From: Hymenobacter yonginensis | GTDB lineage: Bacteria; Bacteroidota; Bacteroidia; Cytophagales; Hymenobacteraceae | DNA: 64,000 nucleotides | Assembly: GCF_027625995.1 (NCBI RefSeq) | Contig: NZ_CP115397.1 | Location: forward strand, 1 to 64,000 | Direction: 5' to 3' | In this document: one piece after another, positions 6,537 to 15,607 of the stretch | How the letters are laid out: each line of letters starts with the position of its first letter | How positions within the stretch are numbered: the stretch's first letter is position 1 | Position numbers and translations under genes: made by a program | The notes under the pieces: model-generated | Seen by the model: the letters and a program-made list of their open reading frames with translations, nothing else | The model's database searches: none | Told to the model about the DNA's origin: nothing

Positions 6537-8810
6537 TTAGGACGGGAGAGGGGAGAAGCCGCGCAGGCGCAGTGAGTTGGTGAGCACCGATACCGAGCTC
6601 AGGGCCATGGCCCCGGCCGCCAGCATGGGTGAAAGGAGGATGCCAAAGAAAGGATACAGCAGCCCGGCGGCAATGGGAATGCCCAGCGTGTTGTAGATAA
6701 AGGCGAAAAACAGGTTCTGCTTGATGGTGCGAATCGTCTGGCGCGACAGATCGATGGCCGTCACCACACCTTGCAGGTCGGAGCGCATCAAGGTGATGCC
6801 GGCCGCCTCCATGGCCACGTCGGTGCCGCCGCCCATGGCCAGGCCAATGTCGGCCTGCGCCAGGGCCGGCGCGTCGTTGATACCGTCGCCGACCATGGCC
6901 ACCGTCCGGCCCTCGGCTTGAAGCTCCTTCACCTTGCCAGCCTTGTCGGCAGGAAGCACCTCGGCGAAGTAACGCGCGATGCCCACCTGTTGGGCGACCT
7001 GGGCCGCGGTCTGGGGGGTGTCGCCGGTCATCATCACCACTTCCAGGCCCATGGCCTGCAGGCGTTTGATGGCGGTGGCCGAGGTTTCGCGCACGGTATC
7101 GGCTACGCCAATCACGCCGGCCGCCTGGCCCGCTACTGCCACGTAGAGCACCGTTTTGGCCTGGGCCAGCAGGGCATCGGCGGCCTGGCGCACGGCGGGA
7201 GGCAGGGAGATGCCGGCTTCTTCGAGCAGGCGGAAGTTGCCGATGAGCACGGGCTGGCTGTTTACCACCGCCTGCGCGCCTTTGCCTTCGATGGCCTGAA
7301 AACCCGCGGCCGCAATAACGCTGGCTTCCTGGGCCTCGGCGTAGCGCACCACGGCTGCGGCCAGCGGATGCTCGCTCTGCCGCTCTACTGCCGCTACAAC
7401 TTGCAGCAGCGCGCCCGCATCCTGCCCGGGGGCCGGCACGAAGTCTGTCACGGCGGGCTCCCCGCGGGTGATGGTGCCGGTTTTGTCGAGCAGGACGGTG
7501 TCTACTTGGTGGGCTTTTTCCAGCGCCTCGGCGTTGCGGATGAGCACGCCGTGCTCGGCGCCTTTGCCGGTGCTGACCATGATGGCCGTGGGCGTGGCCA
7601 AGCCCAGCGCGCAGGGACAGGCAATGATGAGCACGGCCACAAAGTTGACCAGCGCCAGCGGCAGGCGGCTTTCCACCGGGGCCAGATCAAACCAGAGCAC
7701 GAACGTGAGGATGGCAATGACGACCACCGTGGGAACGAATACGGCACTCACCTTATCGGCCAGCCGTTGGATGGGCGCGCGACTGCCCTGGGCGTCTTCC
7801 ACCAGCTTTACAATCTGAGAAAGTAGGGTGTCGGCACCTACTTTGGTGACGCGGAAGCGGAAGGAGCCGGTTTTGTTGAGCGTGGCCCCGAACACCAGGT
7901 CGCCGCCGCGCTTTTCCACCGGCAGACTTTCGCCGGTGAGCATGGCCTCGTCCACAGCCGAGTGGCCTTCCTCGATCAGGCCGTCGGTGGCGACCTTCTC
8001 GCCCGGCCGCACCAGGATGATGTCGTTCAGCTGCACCTGCTCGATGGGCACGTCCACTTCCTGGCCGCCGGGGCGCACTACGCGGGCGGTTTTGGCCTGC
8101 AAACCCATCAGAGCCTTAATGGCGGCCGAGGTCTGGGTTTTGGCCCGCAGCTCCAGTAGCTTGCCAAGCAGAATCAGGGCAATGATGGTGGCGGTGGTAT
8201 CGTAATACACCTCGGGCATGATGCCCTGGCGCGTAAACCAGCCCGGCACCACCGTGGCGGCCAGACTGTAGAGGAACGCGGCGCCGGTGCCCACGGCAAT
8301 GAGTGTATCCATGTTGGCGGCCCGGTGCCGGAAGCCGTTCCAAGCCGAGACATAGAACTCGCGGCCACTGTAGAGCAGCACCGGCAGCGTGAGCAGCAGA
8401 AGGCCGTAGTTCAGCACCTGCATGTTCATCTGCTGCATCAGCGCGGGCCAGAGCATGAGCATACTCAGCGGCATGATGAGGACGGCCAGGCCCGCCGCCA
8501 CCCAGAAGCGGCGCTTGAGCTTGCCGTAAGCCACGGCTTTCTGCTGGTCGATTTCCGCCTGCCGGTCGGCGGCCGAGGTGTCGGGGTCGCGCTCTGTTAC
8601 GCCGTAGCCGGCCTTCACTACTGCTTCTTTCAGCGTGGCCGGGCTGGCTTGCGTGGGCAGGTAGTCGATGGTGGCCTTTTCGGTGGCGAAGTTGACCACG
8701 GCCCGCTGCACGCCCGGCGTGCGGGTCAGGGACTTCTCGACAAACGACGCACAGGAGGCACAGGTCATGCCTTCGATGTCGAGGGTTTCCGTTTTGGTGG
8801 TTGGTTCCAT
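6537..8810 (-). CDS. copA: Copper-translocating P1B-type ATPase CopA
   Basis: This 757-residue protein has one N-terminal heavy-metal-associated domain (GMTCASC at residues 14-20), membrane helices, and the actuator motif TGES. It also has the membrane CPC copper site ([13 protein letters not shown]), the phosphorylation motif DKTGTIT, the SEHPLA motif of P1B pumps and the hinge [13 protein letters not shown] with a single CxxC domain fits Cu(I)/Ag(I) export from cytoplasm to periplasm. The start at 8810 ([14 protein letters not shown]) was chosen over an ATG 39 codons upstream because it sits directly before the metal domain. It heads an operon with the cupredoxin and diverges from a His/Cys-rich secreted protein gene. 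Confidence 0.97.
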   Translation of the reverse strand: MEPTTKTETLDIEGMTCASCASFVEKSLTRTPGVQRAVVNFATEKATIDYLPTQASPATLKEAVVKAGYGVTERDPDTSAADRQAEIDQQKAVAYGKLKRRFWVAAGLAVLIMPLSMLMLWPALMQQMNMQVLNYGLLLLTLPVLLYSGREFYVSAWNGFRHRAANMDTLIAVGTGAAFLYSLAATVVPGWFTRQGIMPEVYYDTTATIIALILLGKLLELRAKTQTSAAIKALMGLQAKTARVVRPGGQEVDVPIEQVQLNDIILVRPGEKVATDGLIEEGHSAVDEAMLTGESLPVEKRGGDLVFGATLNKTGSFRFRVTKVGADTLLSQIVKLVEDAQGSRAPIQRLADKVSAVFVPTVVVIAILTFVLWFDLAPVESRLPLALVNFVAVLIIACPCALGLATPTAIMVSTGKGAEHGVLIRNAEALEKAHQVDTVLLDKTGTITRGEPAVTDFVPAPGQDAGALLQVVAAVERQSEHPLAAAVVRYAEAQEASVIAAAGFQAIEGKGAQAVVNSQPVLIGNFRLLEEAGISLPPAVRQAADALLAQAKTVLYVAVAGQAAGVIGVADTVRETSATAIKRLQAMGLEVVMMTGDTPQTAAQVAQQVGIARYFAEVLPADKAGKVKELQAEGRTVAMVGDGINDAPALAQADIGLAMGGGTDVAMEAAGITLMRSDLQGVVTAIDLSRQTIRTIKQNLFFAFIYNTLGIPIAAGLLYPFFGILLSPMLAAGAMALSSVSVLTNSLRLRGFSPLPS

Positions 8811-8924
8811 AAAAGTCAGTAGGAGGGGCAACGGTGCCGGCCGGCGGAATCCGCCAGCCCCCGCAAACACTCTGCAAAGGAACGGCGCTCCGGACCCGTA
8901 GTTGGTACGGAATCCATCCGGAAA

Positions 8925-8992
8925 CATGCATAATTTGCACTTGAGCCCGGCAGGCCGGGTTTACAGAATCCGGCTGAACTCATGCATAATTT
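8925..8992. promoter_or_regulatory. Direct repeat pair in the copA divergent promoter region
   Basis: The 12-mer CATGCATAATTT occurs at 8925-8936 and again at 8981-8992, 56 bp apart, between copA and the divergent gene at 9185. ATGCAT is itself palindromic. It is a candidate metal-responsive operator; no regulator for it was identified. Confidence 0.45.
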
Positions 8993-9157
8993 CGCTGGCT
9001 AATGGCCCGGCGGCGGCTGGTGGCACTCGCCGGAAATCCCCGCCGGGCAACGCACGCCAGCTTTTTGCCGACGGACCGGCGGCATCGGCAGACCATAGTA
9101 AAACCCTTAGGGTGGAATGATAGTAAGCAGCAGCACCGCACTTTTCGTGCAGATGTC

Positions 9158-9165
9158 TAGTTTTG
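9158..9165 (+). promoter_or_regulatory. -7 box for the gene at 9185
   Basis: TAGTTTTG fits TAnnTTTG exactly and lies 20 nt before the ATG at 9185, a normal spacing in Bacteroidota. No clear -33 TTG is present at the usual distance, which may mean an activator is needed. Confidence 0.5.
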
Positions 9166-9184
9166 CAGTTGCTTGGCGCCTGTT

Positions 9185-9661
9185 ATGTTCCGTAGTCTGT
9201 TCCCTTTCCGCCGTTTGCTGGCGACGAGCTTCCTGCTCGTCTTCGTCAACGTGTTCGTGGGGCAGTGCTACTGCGCGAGCCTGAAGGCGGCCCCCGTGGC
9301 TTCCAACGTAACAGCGCCGGCAGCGGCCAGGTCCACCCACCCCGGCTGCCACGGCCACGCCACGGCTACCGCCCGGCAGAAGCCGGCGAAAGCCTGTCAC
9401 GGCCAGGCCGGCTCCCATCCGGCCGGCAAGCACGACTGCTGCAAGGATAAGTCTGCTACGCTGCTCAAGTCGTTGGCCGCACCCGCCGAAAAGCAGCTGC
9501 TTACGCCCGCGCCGGCGGTGCTGCCCGCTGGTAACGACTTCTTTTTCCGGCCGGCCGCCGGCCGGTGGGACCGTGCCCACGCGGTGGTCCTGGTGTTGCG
9601 CGAGCACCTGCCGCCCAAAATCCCCGACATCCGGATCTTCATTCAGTCCCTGACGGTCTGA
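9185..9661 (+). CDS. Secreted His/Cys-rich protein of the copper island
   Basis: This 158-residue protein has a signal peptide (LLATSFLLVFVNVFVGQCYC) and a middle rich in metal-ligand residues: HPGCHGHATATAR, ACHGQAGSHPAGKHDCC. The rest is of low complexity and ends with a short helix. Such Cys/His clusters suggest a periplasmic metal buffer or sensor, but I do not recognise a named family. It diverges from copA and precedes the lipoprotein and efflux genes on the same strand. Confidence 0.65.
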   Translation: MFRSLFPFRRLLATSFLLVFVNVFVGQCYCASLKAAPVASNVTAPAAARSTHPGCHGHATATARQKPAKACHGQAGSHPAGKHDCCKDKSATLLKSLAAPAEKQLLTPAPAVLPAGNDFFFRPAAGRWDRAHAVVLVLREHLPPKIPDIRIFIQSLTV

Positions 9662-9969
9662 TTGGTTAACGTACTCTAGGCTCGCCCCGGTATAGCACTG
9701 CTATGGCCGGTGGCGAGCCTTTGCGTGTGCGTATGCGCTGGCAGCTAATGCGCGCCTAATTGCCCTTGTCTATCTGATTCAGATGCTCGGTCCGTAGCGC
9801 CGCGGACCGCCAGCTGGTTCTTCGCTTGCTTGCCGGACGCGGTTTGCCGCCTGCTTTGCGGGCCTGCCTGCAACGATGATTGCTGCCTGCTTTGGCAGTG
9901 GCCCCAAGCTCAAATTCCCGGTTAGCTGCTTCGCAGATGACCGGATGTTCAACTCCCAACCTTTGCTGT
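9662..9969. other. Intergenic stretch with short GC-rich dyads
   Basis: Several short dyads are present (for example around 9685-9720, GCTCGCCCCGGTA and its partner near TGGCGAGC), consistent with a terminator for the gene ending at 9661. Nothing else could be assigned. Confidence 0.35.
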
Positions 9970-10917
9970 ATGTTCCGCTTCCCTCTTTCCTTGCTGGCCC
10001 TCGCCAGCCTGCTCACCGCTACCAACTGCTCCTCCGATTCGGCCTCCAGCAGCGCCACCGATACCGTCACGACGCCCACCAACGGCCCGGCCGCAGGCAC
10101 CGCCGACCACGCCGGCGGCCACACTTACGCCTGCCCCATGCACCCCGAGGTGACCAGCACCAAGGACGGCGAGAAGTGCTCCAAGTGCGGCATGAAGCTG
10201 GAGCACAACGACGCCGTTTCCAATGGCAAAACCTACGAAATGAAGCTGGTGCCCACGCCCATGCAGGTGACGGCCGGCCAGCCCGCCACCCTGGCTTTTA
10301 CGCCCCGCGAAACCGGCAACGAATCGGCGCCCGTGCCCTTGGCCGTGGTGCACGAGAAGAAGATTCACCTCATTATCGTGAGCAAGGACCTGGGCCAATT
10401 CTACCACGAGCACCCCGAGTACACGGCGGCCGGCGACTACAAAGTGCAGTACGCCTTCCCGAAGGGCGGCGACTACGTGCTGTTTCAGGATTACACACCC
10501 GCCGGCTCGGGCCACCAGCTGGGCCGCCAGCCGCTCACGGTAGCAGGTCCGGCCTACGTGCCCGTCAAGTTTAAAAACGACGATATGCAGTGGGAAAAGG
10601 ATGGCTACCAGGCCACGCTTTCCTTCGATAAGGACCTGAAAGTGGGTCAGCTGCTGGGCATGAAAATCAACATCAGCAAAGACGGGCAGCCGGTAACGGA
10701 CCTGGCCAACTATCTCGGGGCGCTGGGCCACGTGGTGGTTATCAGCGAAGACACCGAGAACTACCTGCACGTACACCCCAACGACCAGGCCGACAAGGGC
10801 CCCAACATAGGCTTCAACACCAACTTCGAGAAGCCCGGCCTCTACCGCGTGTTCCTGCAGTTCAACCACGCGGGCAAAATCCACACCGGCGACTTCACCA
10901 TCAACGTGAAGGCCTAG
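9970..10917 (+). CDS. Heavy-metal-binding-domain lipoprotein
   Basis: This 315-residue protein has a lipoprotein-like signal (LLALASLLTATNCSS). A heavy-metal-binding domain follows at about residues 50-80: YACPMHPEVTSTKDG and EKCSKCGMKLE. This module is seen in CusB and copper ATPase N-termini, where Cys, Met and His bind Cu or Ag. The remaining ~230 residues form two similar beta-sandwich segments (PVPLAVVHEKKIHLIIVSKD and LGALGHVVVISEDTENYLHV), the second rich in His. It is likely a periplasmic copper sequestering or delivery protein. Upstream in-frame ATGs were rejected because they would precede the signal peptide. Confidence 0.8.
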   Translation: MFRFPLSLLALASLLTATNCSSDSASSSATDTVTTPTNGPAAGTADHAGGHTYACPMHPEVTSTKDGEKCSKCGMKLEHNDAVSNGKTYEMKLVPTPMQVTAGQPATLAFTPRETGNESAPVPLAVVHEKKIHLIIVSKDLGQFYHEHPEYTAAGDYKVQYAFPKGGDYVLFQDYTPAGSGHQLGRQPLTVAGPAYVPVKFKNDDMQWEKDGYQATLSFDKDLKVGQLLGMKINISKDGQPVTDLANYLGALGHVVVISEDTENYLHVHPNDQADKGPNIGFNTNFEKPGLYRVFLQFNHAGKIHTGDFTINVKA

Positions 10918-10931
10918 TACCCATTTTTCAC

Positions 10932-11025
10932 TTGAGTTGTCAGTTGTTCGTTATCAGTTGTTAGTTGTCAGGCCTCTACTAAAAAACTGACTAACAACTG
11001 ACAACGAGCAACTGACAACTAATAA
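10932..11025. repeat. Long imperfect inverted repeat (39-40 nt arms)
   Basis: The left arm 10932-10971 and right arm 10987-11025 are near-perfect reverse complements built of AGTTGT-like units, with a 15-nt loop. The hairpin lies between two copper-island genes and could stabilise or terminate the upstream mRNA. Related AGTTGTTAGT sequence recurs at 38821-38842, so it is a dispersed repeat. Confidence 0.7.
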
Positions 11026-11047
11026 CCACCTACTTACCACGCAACTC

Positions 11048-11773
11048 ATGAATACCTCCGCCTTTCTGCTCGCCGCCCTCTGCGCCGGCTCCCTGCTGAC
11101 GACCAGCTGCAACAACGATAACGCCGCTGACACCACGGCGACGACCACCGAAACCACTACCGCCGCCGACGGGGCGCACGATATGGCCGGCATGGACCAC
11201 GCGGGCATGGACCACGGCAGCGCGGCCCCGGCCGGCAGCTCGCCGCAGCTGGTGGCCATGAACGAGATGATGCAGAAGATGCACGCCACCAAGCCCAAGG
11301 GCAACACCGACCACGACTTTGCCCACCACATGCTGGAGCACCACAAAGGCGCGGTGGTAATGGCCGACCTTCAGCTGCGCGACGGCAAAGACGCCACTAT
11401 GCGCCGCATGGCCGAGCAGATCAAAGCCGACCAGCAACGGGAAATTGCTGAACTGGAGGCCGCCGCCACCCGCCTCGATATCGCCCCCACCAACTACCAG
11501 CCCAACAACCCCGCCGACCCGTTCACCAGCAAAATGAAGGCCTCTATGGACGGCATGATGCAGAATATGCCCAAGACAGTGGCCGACCCCGACATGAACT
11601 TCAATATGCTCATGACTGTGCACCATCAGAGCGCCGTGGACATGGCCAAGGCCGAGCTGGCCCACGGCAAAGACACCAAGCTCAAGGAGCTGGCTCAGCA
11701 GATTATTACTACCCAGGAAAAGGAAATAGCCGACTTCAAAGCTTGGCACAACCAGAACGCCGACAAGATGTAA
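11048..11773 (+). CDS. DUF305-family lipoprotein with Met/His-rich linker
   Basis: This 241-residue protein has a lipoprotein signal (LLTTSCNND), a Thr-rich spacer and the metal-rich segment HDMAGMDHAGMDHGS. Two DUF305 helical repeats follow: DFAHHMLEHHKGAVVMAD and NMLMTVHHQSAVDMAKAE. DUF305 proteins are ferritin-like four-helix bundles common in copper-resistance clusters, and the paired HH and MxD motifs are probable metal ligands. It lies between two metal-binding lipoproteins, which supports a periplasmic copper-binding role. Biochemistry for the family is limited. Confidence 0.85.
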   Translation: MNTSAFLLAALCAGSLLTTSCNNDNAADTTATTTETTTAADGAHDMAGMDHAGMDHGSAAPAGSSPQLVAMNEMMQKMHATKPKGNTDHDFAHHMLEHHKGAVVMADLQLRDGKDATMRRMAEQIKADQQREIAELEAAATRLDIAPTNYQPNNPADPFTSKMKASMDGMMQNMPKTVADPDMNFNMLMTVHHQSAVDMAKAELAHGKDTKLKELAQQIITTQEKEIADFKAWHNQNADKM

Positions 11774-11845
11774 GCCCCCGGCCGGCCCCGCCGCTGGCGC
11801 GGGGCCGGCCGCCTCATTCACCCACCCCTCGTACCCGGTTTTTTT

Positions 11846-12397
11846 ATGAGGATTTCCTCCGTTCTCGCCTCGGCCCTGCTGCTGGCTACTCCCCTCTCCA
11901 TCGTTGCCCAGCATAGTTATACGCCCGGCACGGCCGCCCACGGCCATAAGGCTGCCGGCGAAACCCACGCCCACGCTTCTCCCCACGGCGGCACGGTGCG
12001 CACGGCCGGCAAGTACCACCTGGAGCTGGTGCAGCAGGCCGGCCAGCTGCAGGTGTATCTGCTCGATGACAACGAGAAGACGCTGCCCGTAACCCGCGCC
12101 ACCGGCACGGCCATGCTGCTGAGCGCGGCGGGCAAAACCAGCTCGGTTAAGCTGCTTCCCACCGGCAACCATTTGGTAGCCGCCGTCCCCGCCGGCCTCA
12201 CGTTGCGCACGGCCATCGTCAGCCTCAACGCCAACGGCAGCTCGCTCAGCGCCCGGTTTGAAAAGATTGATTCAAAAGCGAAAGCCGGTAAAGTTGCCGC
12301 TGCTGCTTATGCCTGCCTCATGAACTGCGAAGGCAGTGCCAGCACCAATCCCGGCAGCTGCCCCAAGTGCGGCATGGCCCTCGTGAAAAAGTCGTAG
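11846..12397 (+). CDS. Secreted protein with C-terminal heavy-metal-binding domain
   Basis: This 183-residue protein starts with a signal peptide (SVLASALLLATPLSIVAQ). A His-rich stretch follows (HGHKAAGETHAHASPHGG), then a beta-rich body (KYHLELVQQAGQLQVYLLDD) and a C-terminal metal module YACLMNCEGSAS plus SCPKCGMALVKK. The module resembles that of the lipoprotein at 9970, but Met-Asn-Cys replaces Met-His-Pro. It probably binds copper in the periplasm. It precedes the RND efflux operon by 70 bp. Confidence 0.75.
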   Translation: MRISSVLASALLLATPLSIVAQHSYTPGTAAHGHKAAGETHAHASPHGGTVRTAGKYHLELVQQAGQLQVYLLDDNEKTLPVTRATGTAMLLSAAGKTSSVKLLPTGNHLVAAVPAGLTLRTAIVSLNANGSSLSARFEKIDSKAKAGKVAAAAYACLMNCEGSASTNPGSCPKCGMALVKKS

Positions 12398-12466
12398 GCG
12401 GGCGCCGTTTGGGCCGCTGCCTGCAGCAACCGCGGGCAACCCACCGGCTGGTTTTAACCTGATTGT

Positions 12467-13708
12467 ATGAAGTTCTTGAACATAAAAAGCGGAGGCTGCT
12501 GGCTGCTGACGCTGGTGCTGCTGGCGCTTGGCTCCGGCGCGGCGCGGGCCCAAACCGTAGTCAGCCTGGACAGCGCCGAGGCCCAGACCCTGCGCCGCCA
12601 CCCACGACTGCGGCAGTCAGCGCAGGAAATTGAGGAGCAGCGCGCCCTGAAGCAGGGCTCCTTCGCGCCGGCCAACCCGGATTTCCTGTTCTCGGCTCCT
12701 ACGGGCGAGATGTGGGCGCCGGGCGTGGTGCAAACCATCGATTTGCCCAACGTGTACCGGCGGCAGCGGCAGGTGGCCGAGGCCGGCATCAGCCTGGCCG
12801 AGCGTAACCGCGACGTAAGCCGGGCCAGCGTGCTGCGCGACACCCGCCTAGCCTACCTGAGCCTGCAGTTTGCCGAGGCACAGGTGCGCCAGCTCACCTA
12901 CCAGGACAGCCTGTTTCGGGTGCTGCGTCTGGCCACCGAGCGCCTGTTCACGGCCGGGGAAGTCACCTCGCTGCAGCGCATCAGCACTGACGCCGAAGCC
13001 CGGCAGGTAACCGTGTTGCTGCAGCAGGCCACCGCCGACCAACAGGCGGCCCAGCGCCGCCTAGGCCTGCTGCTGGGCCGCCCTGCCGAGGCCCTGGCCA
13101 CCATTACCGACCTGAGCCGCACCGGCCAGGAGCTGGCTCAAACCGGCACGGCGCTGCTCGGCGGCCTGCCCACCGATGACAGTGCGGCCCTGGTGCGCAG
13201 CCCCACGCTGGCCGTCGCCACCCAGAACGTGGCTTTGAGCCAGTCGGGCATCAGTCTGGTGCGGGCCCGGCGTACCCCGGCCCTCACGCTGGGCTACCAG
13301 AACCAGGCGTTTGAAAACTCGGCGCTCCGGTACCGCTTTCAGTTTGGCGTATCGGTGCCCGTGTGGTTCTGGACCTACCGCTCGCAACTACAGGCGGCCA
13401 CGGCCCGCTCCCAGGCGGCCGGCTACCAGCTGCAAACCCAGCGCCTGGAGCTCAGCACCCAGTACCAGCAAGCATTGGCCGACACGCGCAAGTTCGCGGT
13501 GTCGCTGGCCTATTATGAGCAGACCGGCCTGCCCCAATCGCGGGCCATCATCAGCCAGTCGCAGCGCCTGTTTCGGGCCGGGGAAGTGAGCTATTTGCAG
13601 CTTATCCTGAGTCTGAACCAGGCCTTTGCCATCCAGAACACCTACCTGACGACCATCCGCGAGTACCGCCAGGCCCTCATTGAACTCAACTACCTGCGGG
13701 GCGAATAA
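12467..13708 (+). CDS. TolC-family outer membrane efflux protein (CusC-like)
   Basis: This 413-residue protein has a signal peptide and two OEP-type repeats of long amphipathic helices with short strands, for example AQTLRRHPRLRQSAQEIEEQ and FRAGEVSYLQLILSLNQA. TolC-like trimers form the outer-membrane duct of tripartite pumps. The stop codon is 1 bp from the next ATG, and the order OMF, small protein, adaptor, RND pump defines a CusCBA-type operon. It is shorter than E. coli CusC (about 460 residues), as usual in Bacteroidota. Confidence 0.9.
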   Translation: MKFLNIKSGGCWLLTLVLLALGSGAARAQTVVSLDSAEAQTLRRHPRLRQSAQEIEEQRALKQGSFAPANPDFLFSAPTGEMWAPGVVQTIDLPNVYRRQRQVAEAGISLAERNRDVSRASVLRDTRLAYLSLQFAEAQVRQLTYQDSLFRVLRLATERLFTAGEVTSLQRISTDAEARQVTVLLQQATADQQAAQRRLGLLLGRPAEALATITDLSRTGQELAQTGTALLGGLPTDDSAALVRSPTLAVATQNVALSQSGISLVRARRTPALTLGYQNQAFENSALRYRFQFGVSVPVWFWTYRSQLQAATARSQAAGYQLQTQRLELSTQYQQALADTRKFAVSLAYYEQTGLPQSRAIISQSQRLFRAGEVSYLQLILSLNQAFAIQNTYLTTIREYRQALIELNYLRGE

Positions 13709-13709
13709 C

Positions 13710-14321
13710 ATGAAACAGCTACTTTTTCTGCTCCTGGGGTTGCTGCTGACCGGCGCGGCCCACGCCCACGGCGGTGAAGACCACAGCGGCACGGCATCGG
13801 CCGCTACGCCGGCCGGGGTTACCTCGTTTTCCGTGGCGGCCCTCTCCGAACAGTTCGAGGTGCTGCTGCGCTACGAGCCGCTGGAAGGCGGCCAGCCCGC
13901 CGACCTGCGCCTGTTCCTCTCGGATTATGCCACCAACGTCCCCATCAAAGGCGCGAAGCTCACGCTCACCAACCCGGAGGATGCCAACCTGAAATGGGCG
14001 GTGAGGGAGCAGGAGCCGGGCATGTATCTGCTGGAGGGCGAGTTTCCGACCAATAAGCCGTACAGCTTTGCGGTGAACATTGTGGCCGGCGAAAAAGCTG
14101 ACCTGCTGCTGCTCGAAGGCATTAAGGTGGGCGAAAAGTTGCCCATGGCCGATGCACCGCCCGCTGCTAATGCCGGGCTCTTTTCGTCCTGGCAAACCAT
14201 TGCCGCCCTGCTCGGGGCCTTCGGGCTGGGCATTGGCCTGACGGTTTTGCTGTTGCGCCGTCGCCGCCCGGTTGCGCCCGTTTCCACCCCCGTTTCCGCC
14301 ACTCATGAAAACCACGCATAA
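13710..14321 (+). CDS. Uncharacterised exported protein of the RND metal-efflux operon
   Basis: This 203-residue protein has a signal peptide (LLFLLLGLLLTGAAHAHGG), a beta-sandwich domain (EVLLRYEPLEGGQPADLRLF, GAKLTLTNPEDANLKW, FAVNIVAGEKADLLLL) and a C-terminal membrane helix followed by RRRR. The mature N-terminus HGGEDHSGTA is repeated in the downstream adaptor protein (HGGEDHAGTA), suggesting a shared metal-binding N-tail. It overlaps the adaptor gene by 17 bp, which implies translational coupling. I do not recognise a named family; a periplasmic chaperone for the pump is a reasonable guess. Confidence 0.75.
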   Translation: MKQLLFLLLGLLLTGAAHAHGGEDHSGTASAATPAGVTSFSVAALSEQFEVLLRYEPLEGGQPADLRLFLSDYATNVPIKGAKLTLTNPEDANLKWAVREQEPGMYLLEGEFPTNKPYSFAVNIVAGEKADLLLLEGIKVGEKLPMADAPPAANAGLFSSWQTIAALLGAFGLGIGLTVLLLRRRRPVAPVSTPVSATHENHA

Positions 14322-15450
14322 ATTTCTGGCCGCCACGGCCGCCGCCGGACTGGTGCTGACCGTGCTGCTGCCCCTACCCGGCCTAGTGCAGGCGCACGGC
14401 GGCGAAGACCACGCCGGCACCGCCAAAGCCAGCACCGGCGTGGCCCTCACCGACGAGGTGCTGCTGCCCAAGGAAAGCCAGTTTCTGTTCGAGGTGCGCA
14501 CCCAACTTGCCGCGTACTCCACCACCTACAGCCGGGCCACGCTCTACGGCACGGTGTCGGCCGCGGCTGGGGGCGAGGGCCGCGTGGTGGTGCCCCAGAC
14601 CGGGCGCATCGTGAGTTTGGCCGCGCAGGTGGGCAAAACCGTGTGGGCCGGGCAGACACTGGCCGTCATCGAGCAAACCCTGGATGCCACCCAGCAAATC
14701 GGCCTCAGCACCGAGCGCGCCAACGCTCAGGCCGAGCTGCGCGCCGCCCAGCAGGACTATGCCCGCCTGCAAACCATTGCCGACATTGCCGCCCGCAAAG
14801 ACGTGGTAGCCGCCGAGCTGCGCCTGCGCCAGGCCCGCCAGAACGCGGCCATCTACAACGGGCAGGCCAGCCAGCGGCGCGTCAGCATCACCTCGCCCGT
14901 GAGCGGCACCGTGGACGTGTTCAGTTTGGCCGTGGGTCAGCAGGTCAATCAGGGCGACGAGCTGTTCCGGGTCATCAACCCCGGCAAGCTGCGTGTGGAG
15001 GCTCAGGTGTTTGCCCAGGACTTAGCTAAAGTTACACCCGGCGCGCAGTTTCGGGTGGAAGGCCTGCAGGGCCAGGCGGGCGTAGCGGCCCGGCTGGTGG
15101 TGTTTAGCAACGTGGTGAACCCCGTGAACCAGGCCCGGCAGCTGGTACTGGAACTCAATGCCACCGAAGGCAGCGCCTACCGCGCCGGCCAGGCAGTGAA
15201 CGTGCAGGTAGTAGGCCAGACCGGCAGCGGCAAGCCCCAGCTGGTGGTGCCTACCGCGGCCATCACCGACCTCAACGGCAAGCCGGTGGTGTTTGTGCAC
15301 ACCGAGCCCGAGCGGTTCAAGATTCGCTTCGTGCAGCCCGGCGCCGTCAGCGGCCAGCAAACAGTGCTCCTGCAGGGGCAGGTGAACGAAAACGACCGGG
15401 TGGTAACGGCCGGCACCTACCAACTCAAGTCCATCTACCTGAACCAGTAG
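14305..15450 (+). CDS. RND efflux periplasmic adaptor (CusB/CzcB-like)
   Basis: This 381-residue protein has a signal peptide and then the His-containing tail HGGEDHAGTAKAS. The membrane-fusion architecture follows: a biotinyl-lipoyl half (GRIVSLAAQVGKTVWAGQTL), a coiled-coil hairpin (ERANAQAELRAAQQDYARLQ), the second lipoyl half (VSITSPVSGTVDVFSLAVGQ) and beta-barrel and membrane-proximal domains. Adaptors of this class link the RND pump to the TolC-like duct and may pass metal to the pump. The start at 14305 (MKTTHKF) precedes the signal peptide; an upstream ATG would lie deep in the previous gene. Confidence 0.92.
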   Translation: MKTTHKFLAATAAAGLVLTVLLPLPGLVQAHGGEDHAGTAKASTGVALTDEVLLPKESQFLFEVRTQLAAYSTTYSRATLYGTVSAAAGGEGRVVVPQTGRIVSLAAQVGKTVWAGQTLAVIEQTLDATQQIGLSTERANAQAELRAAQQDYARLQTIADIAARKDVVAAELRLRQARQNAAIYNGQASQRRVSITSPVSGTVDVFSLAVGQQVNQGDELFRVINPGKLRVEAQVFAQDLAKVTPGAQFRVEGLQGQAGVAARLVVFSNVVNPVNQARQLVLELNATEGSAYRAGQAVNVQVVGQTGSGKPQLVVPTAAITDLNGKPVVFVHTEPERFKIRFVQPGAVSGQQTVLLQGQVNENDRVVTAGTYQLKSIYLNQ

Positions 15451-15465
15451 GCGAAGTAGTAGAAC

Positions 15466-15570
15466 GTCATGCTGAGCTGGCCGAAGCATCTCTACTGCTT
15501 CGTTGCAATAGTAGTGGTTGGCCAGAAGTAGAGATGCTTCGACTTCGCCTCCGGCTGCGCTCAGCATGAC
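15466..15570. repeat. Intergenic palindromic (REP-like) element
   Basis: The outer arms GTCATGCTGAGC (15466-15477) and GCTCAGCATGAC (15559-15570) are perfect reverse complements. Inside them GAAGCATCTCTAC and GTAGAGATGCTTC form a second dyad. The segment 15479-15507 recurs in reverse orientation at 38859-38886 with only a couple of changes. It is probably a mobile REP/MITE-like repeat inserted between the adaptor and pump genes. Confidence 0.75.
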
Positions 15571-15607
15571 AGCCACTAATCCACCATCCCACCAATTCCT
15601 ACCAAGG

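Noticed and set aside
15518-15607. Earlier start for the first RND pump
   Set aside because: It would add 30 residues encoded by the REP-like repeat and displace the natural N-terminus MLDNIIRFAL.
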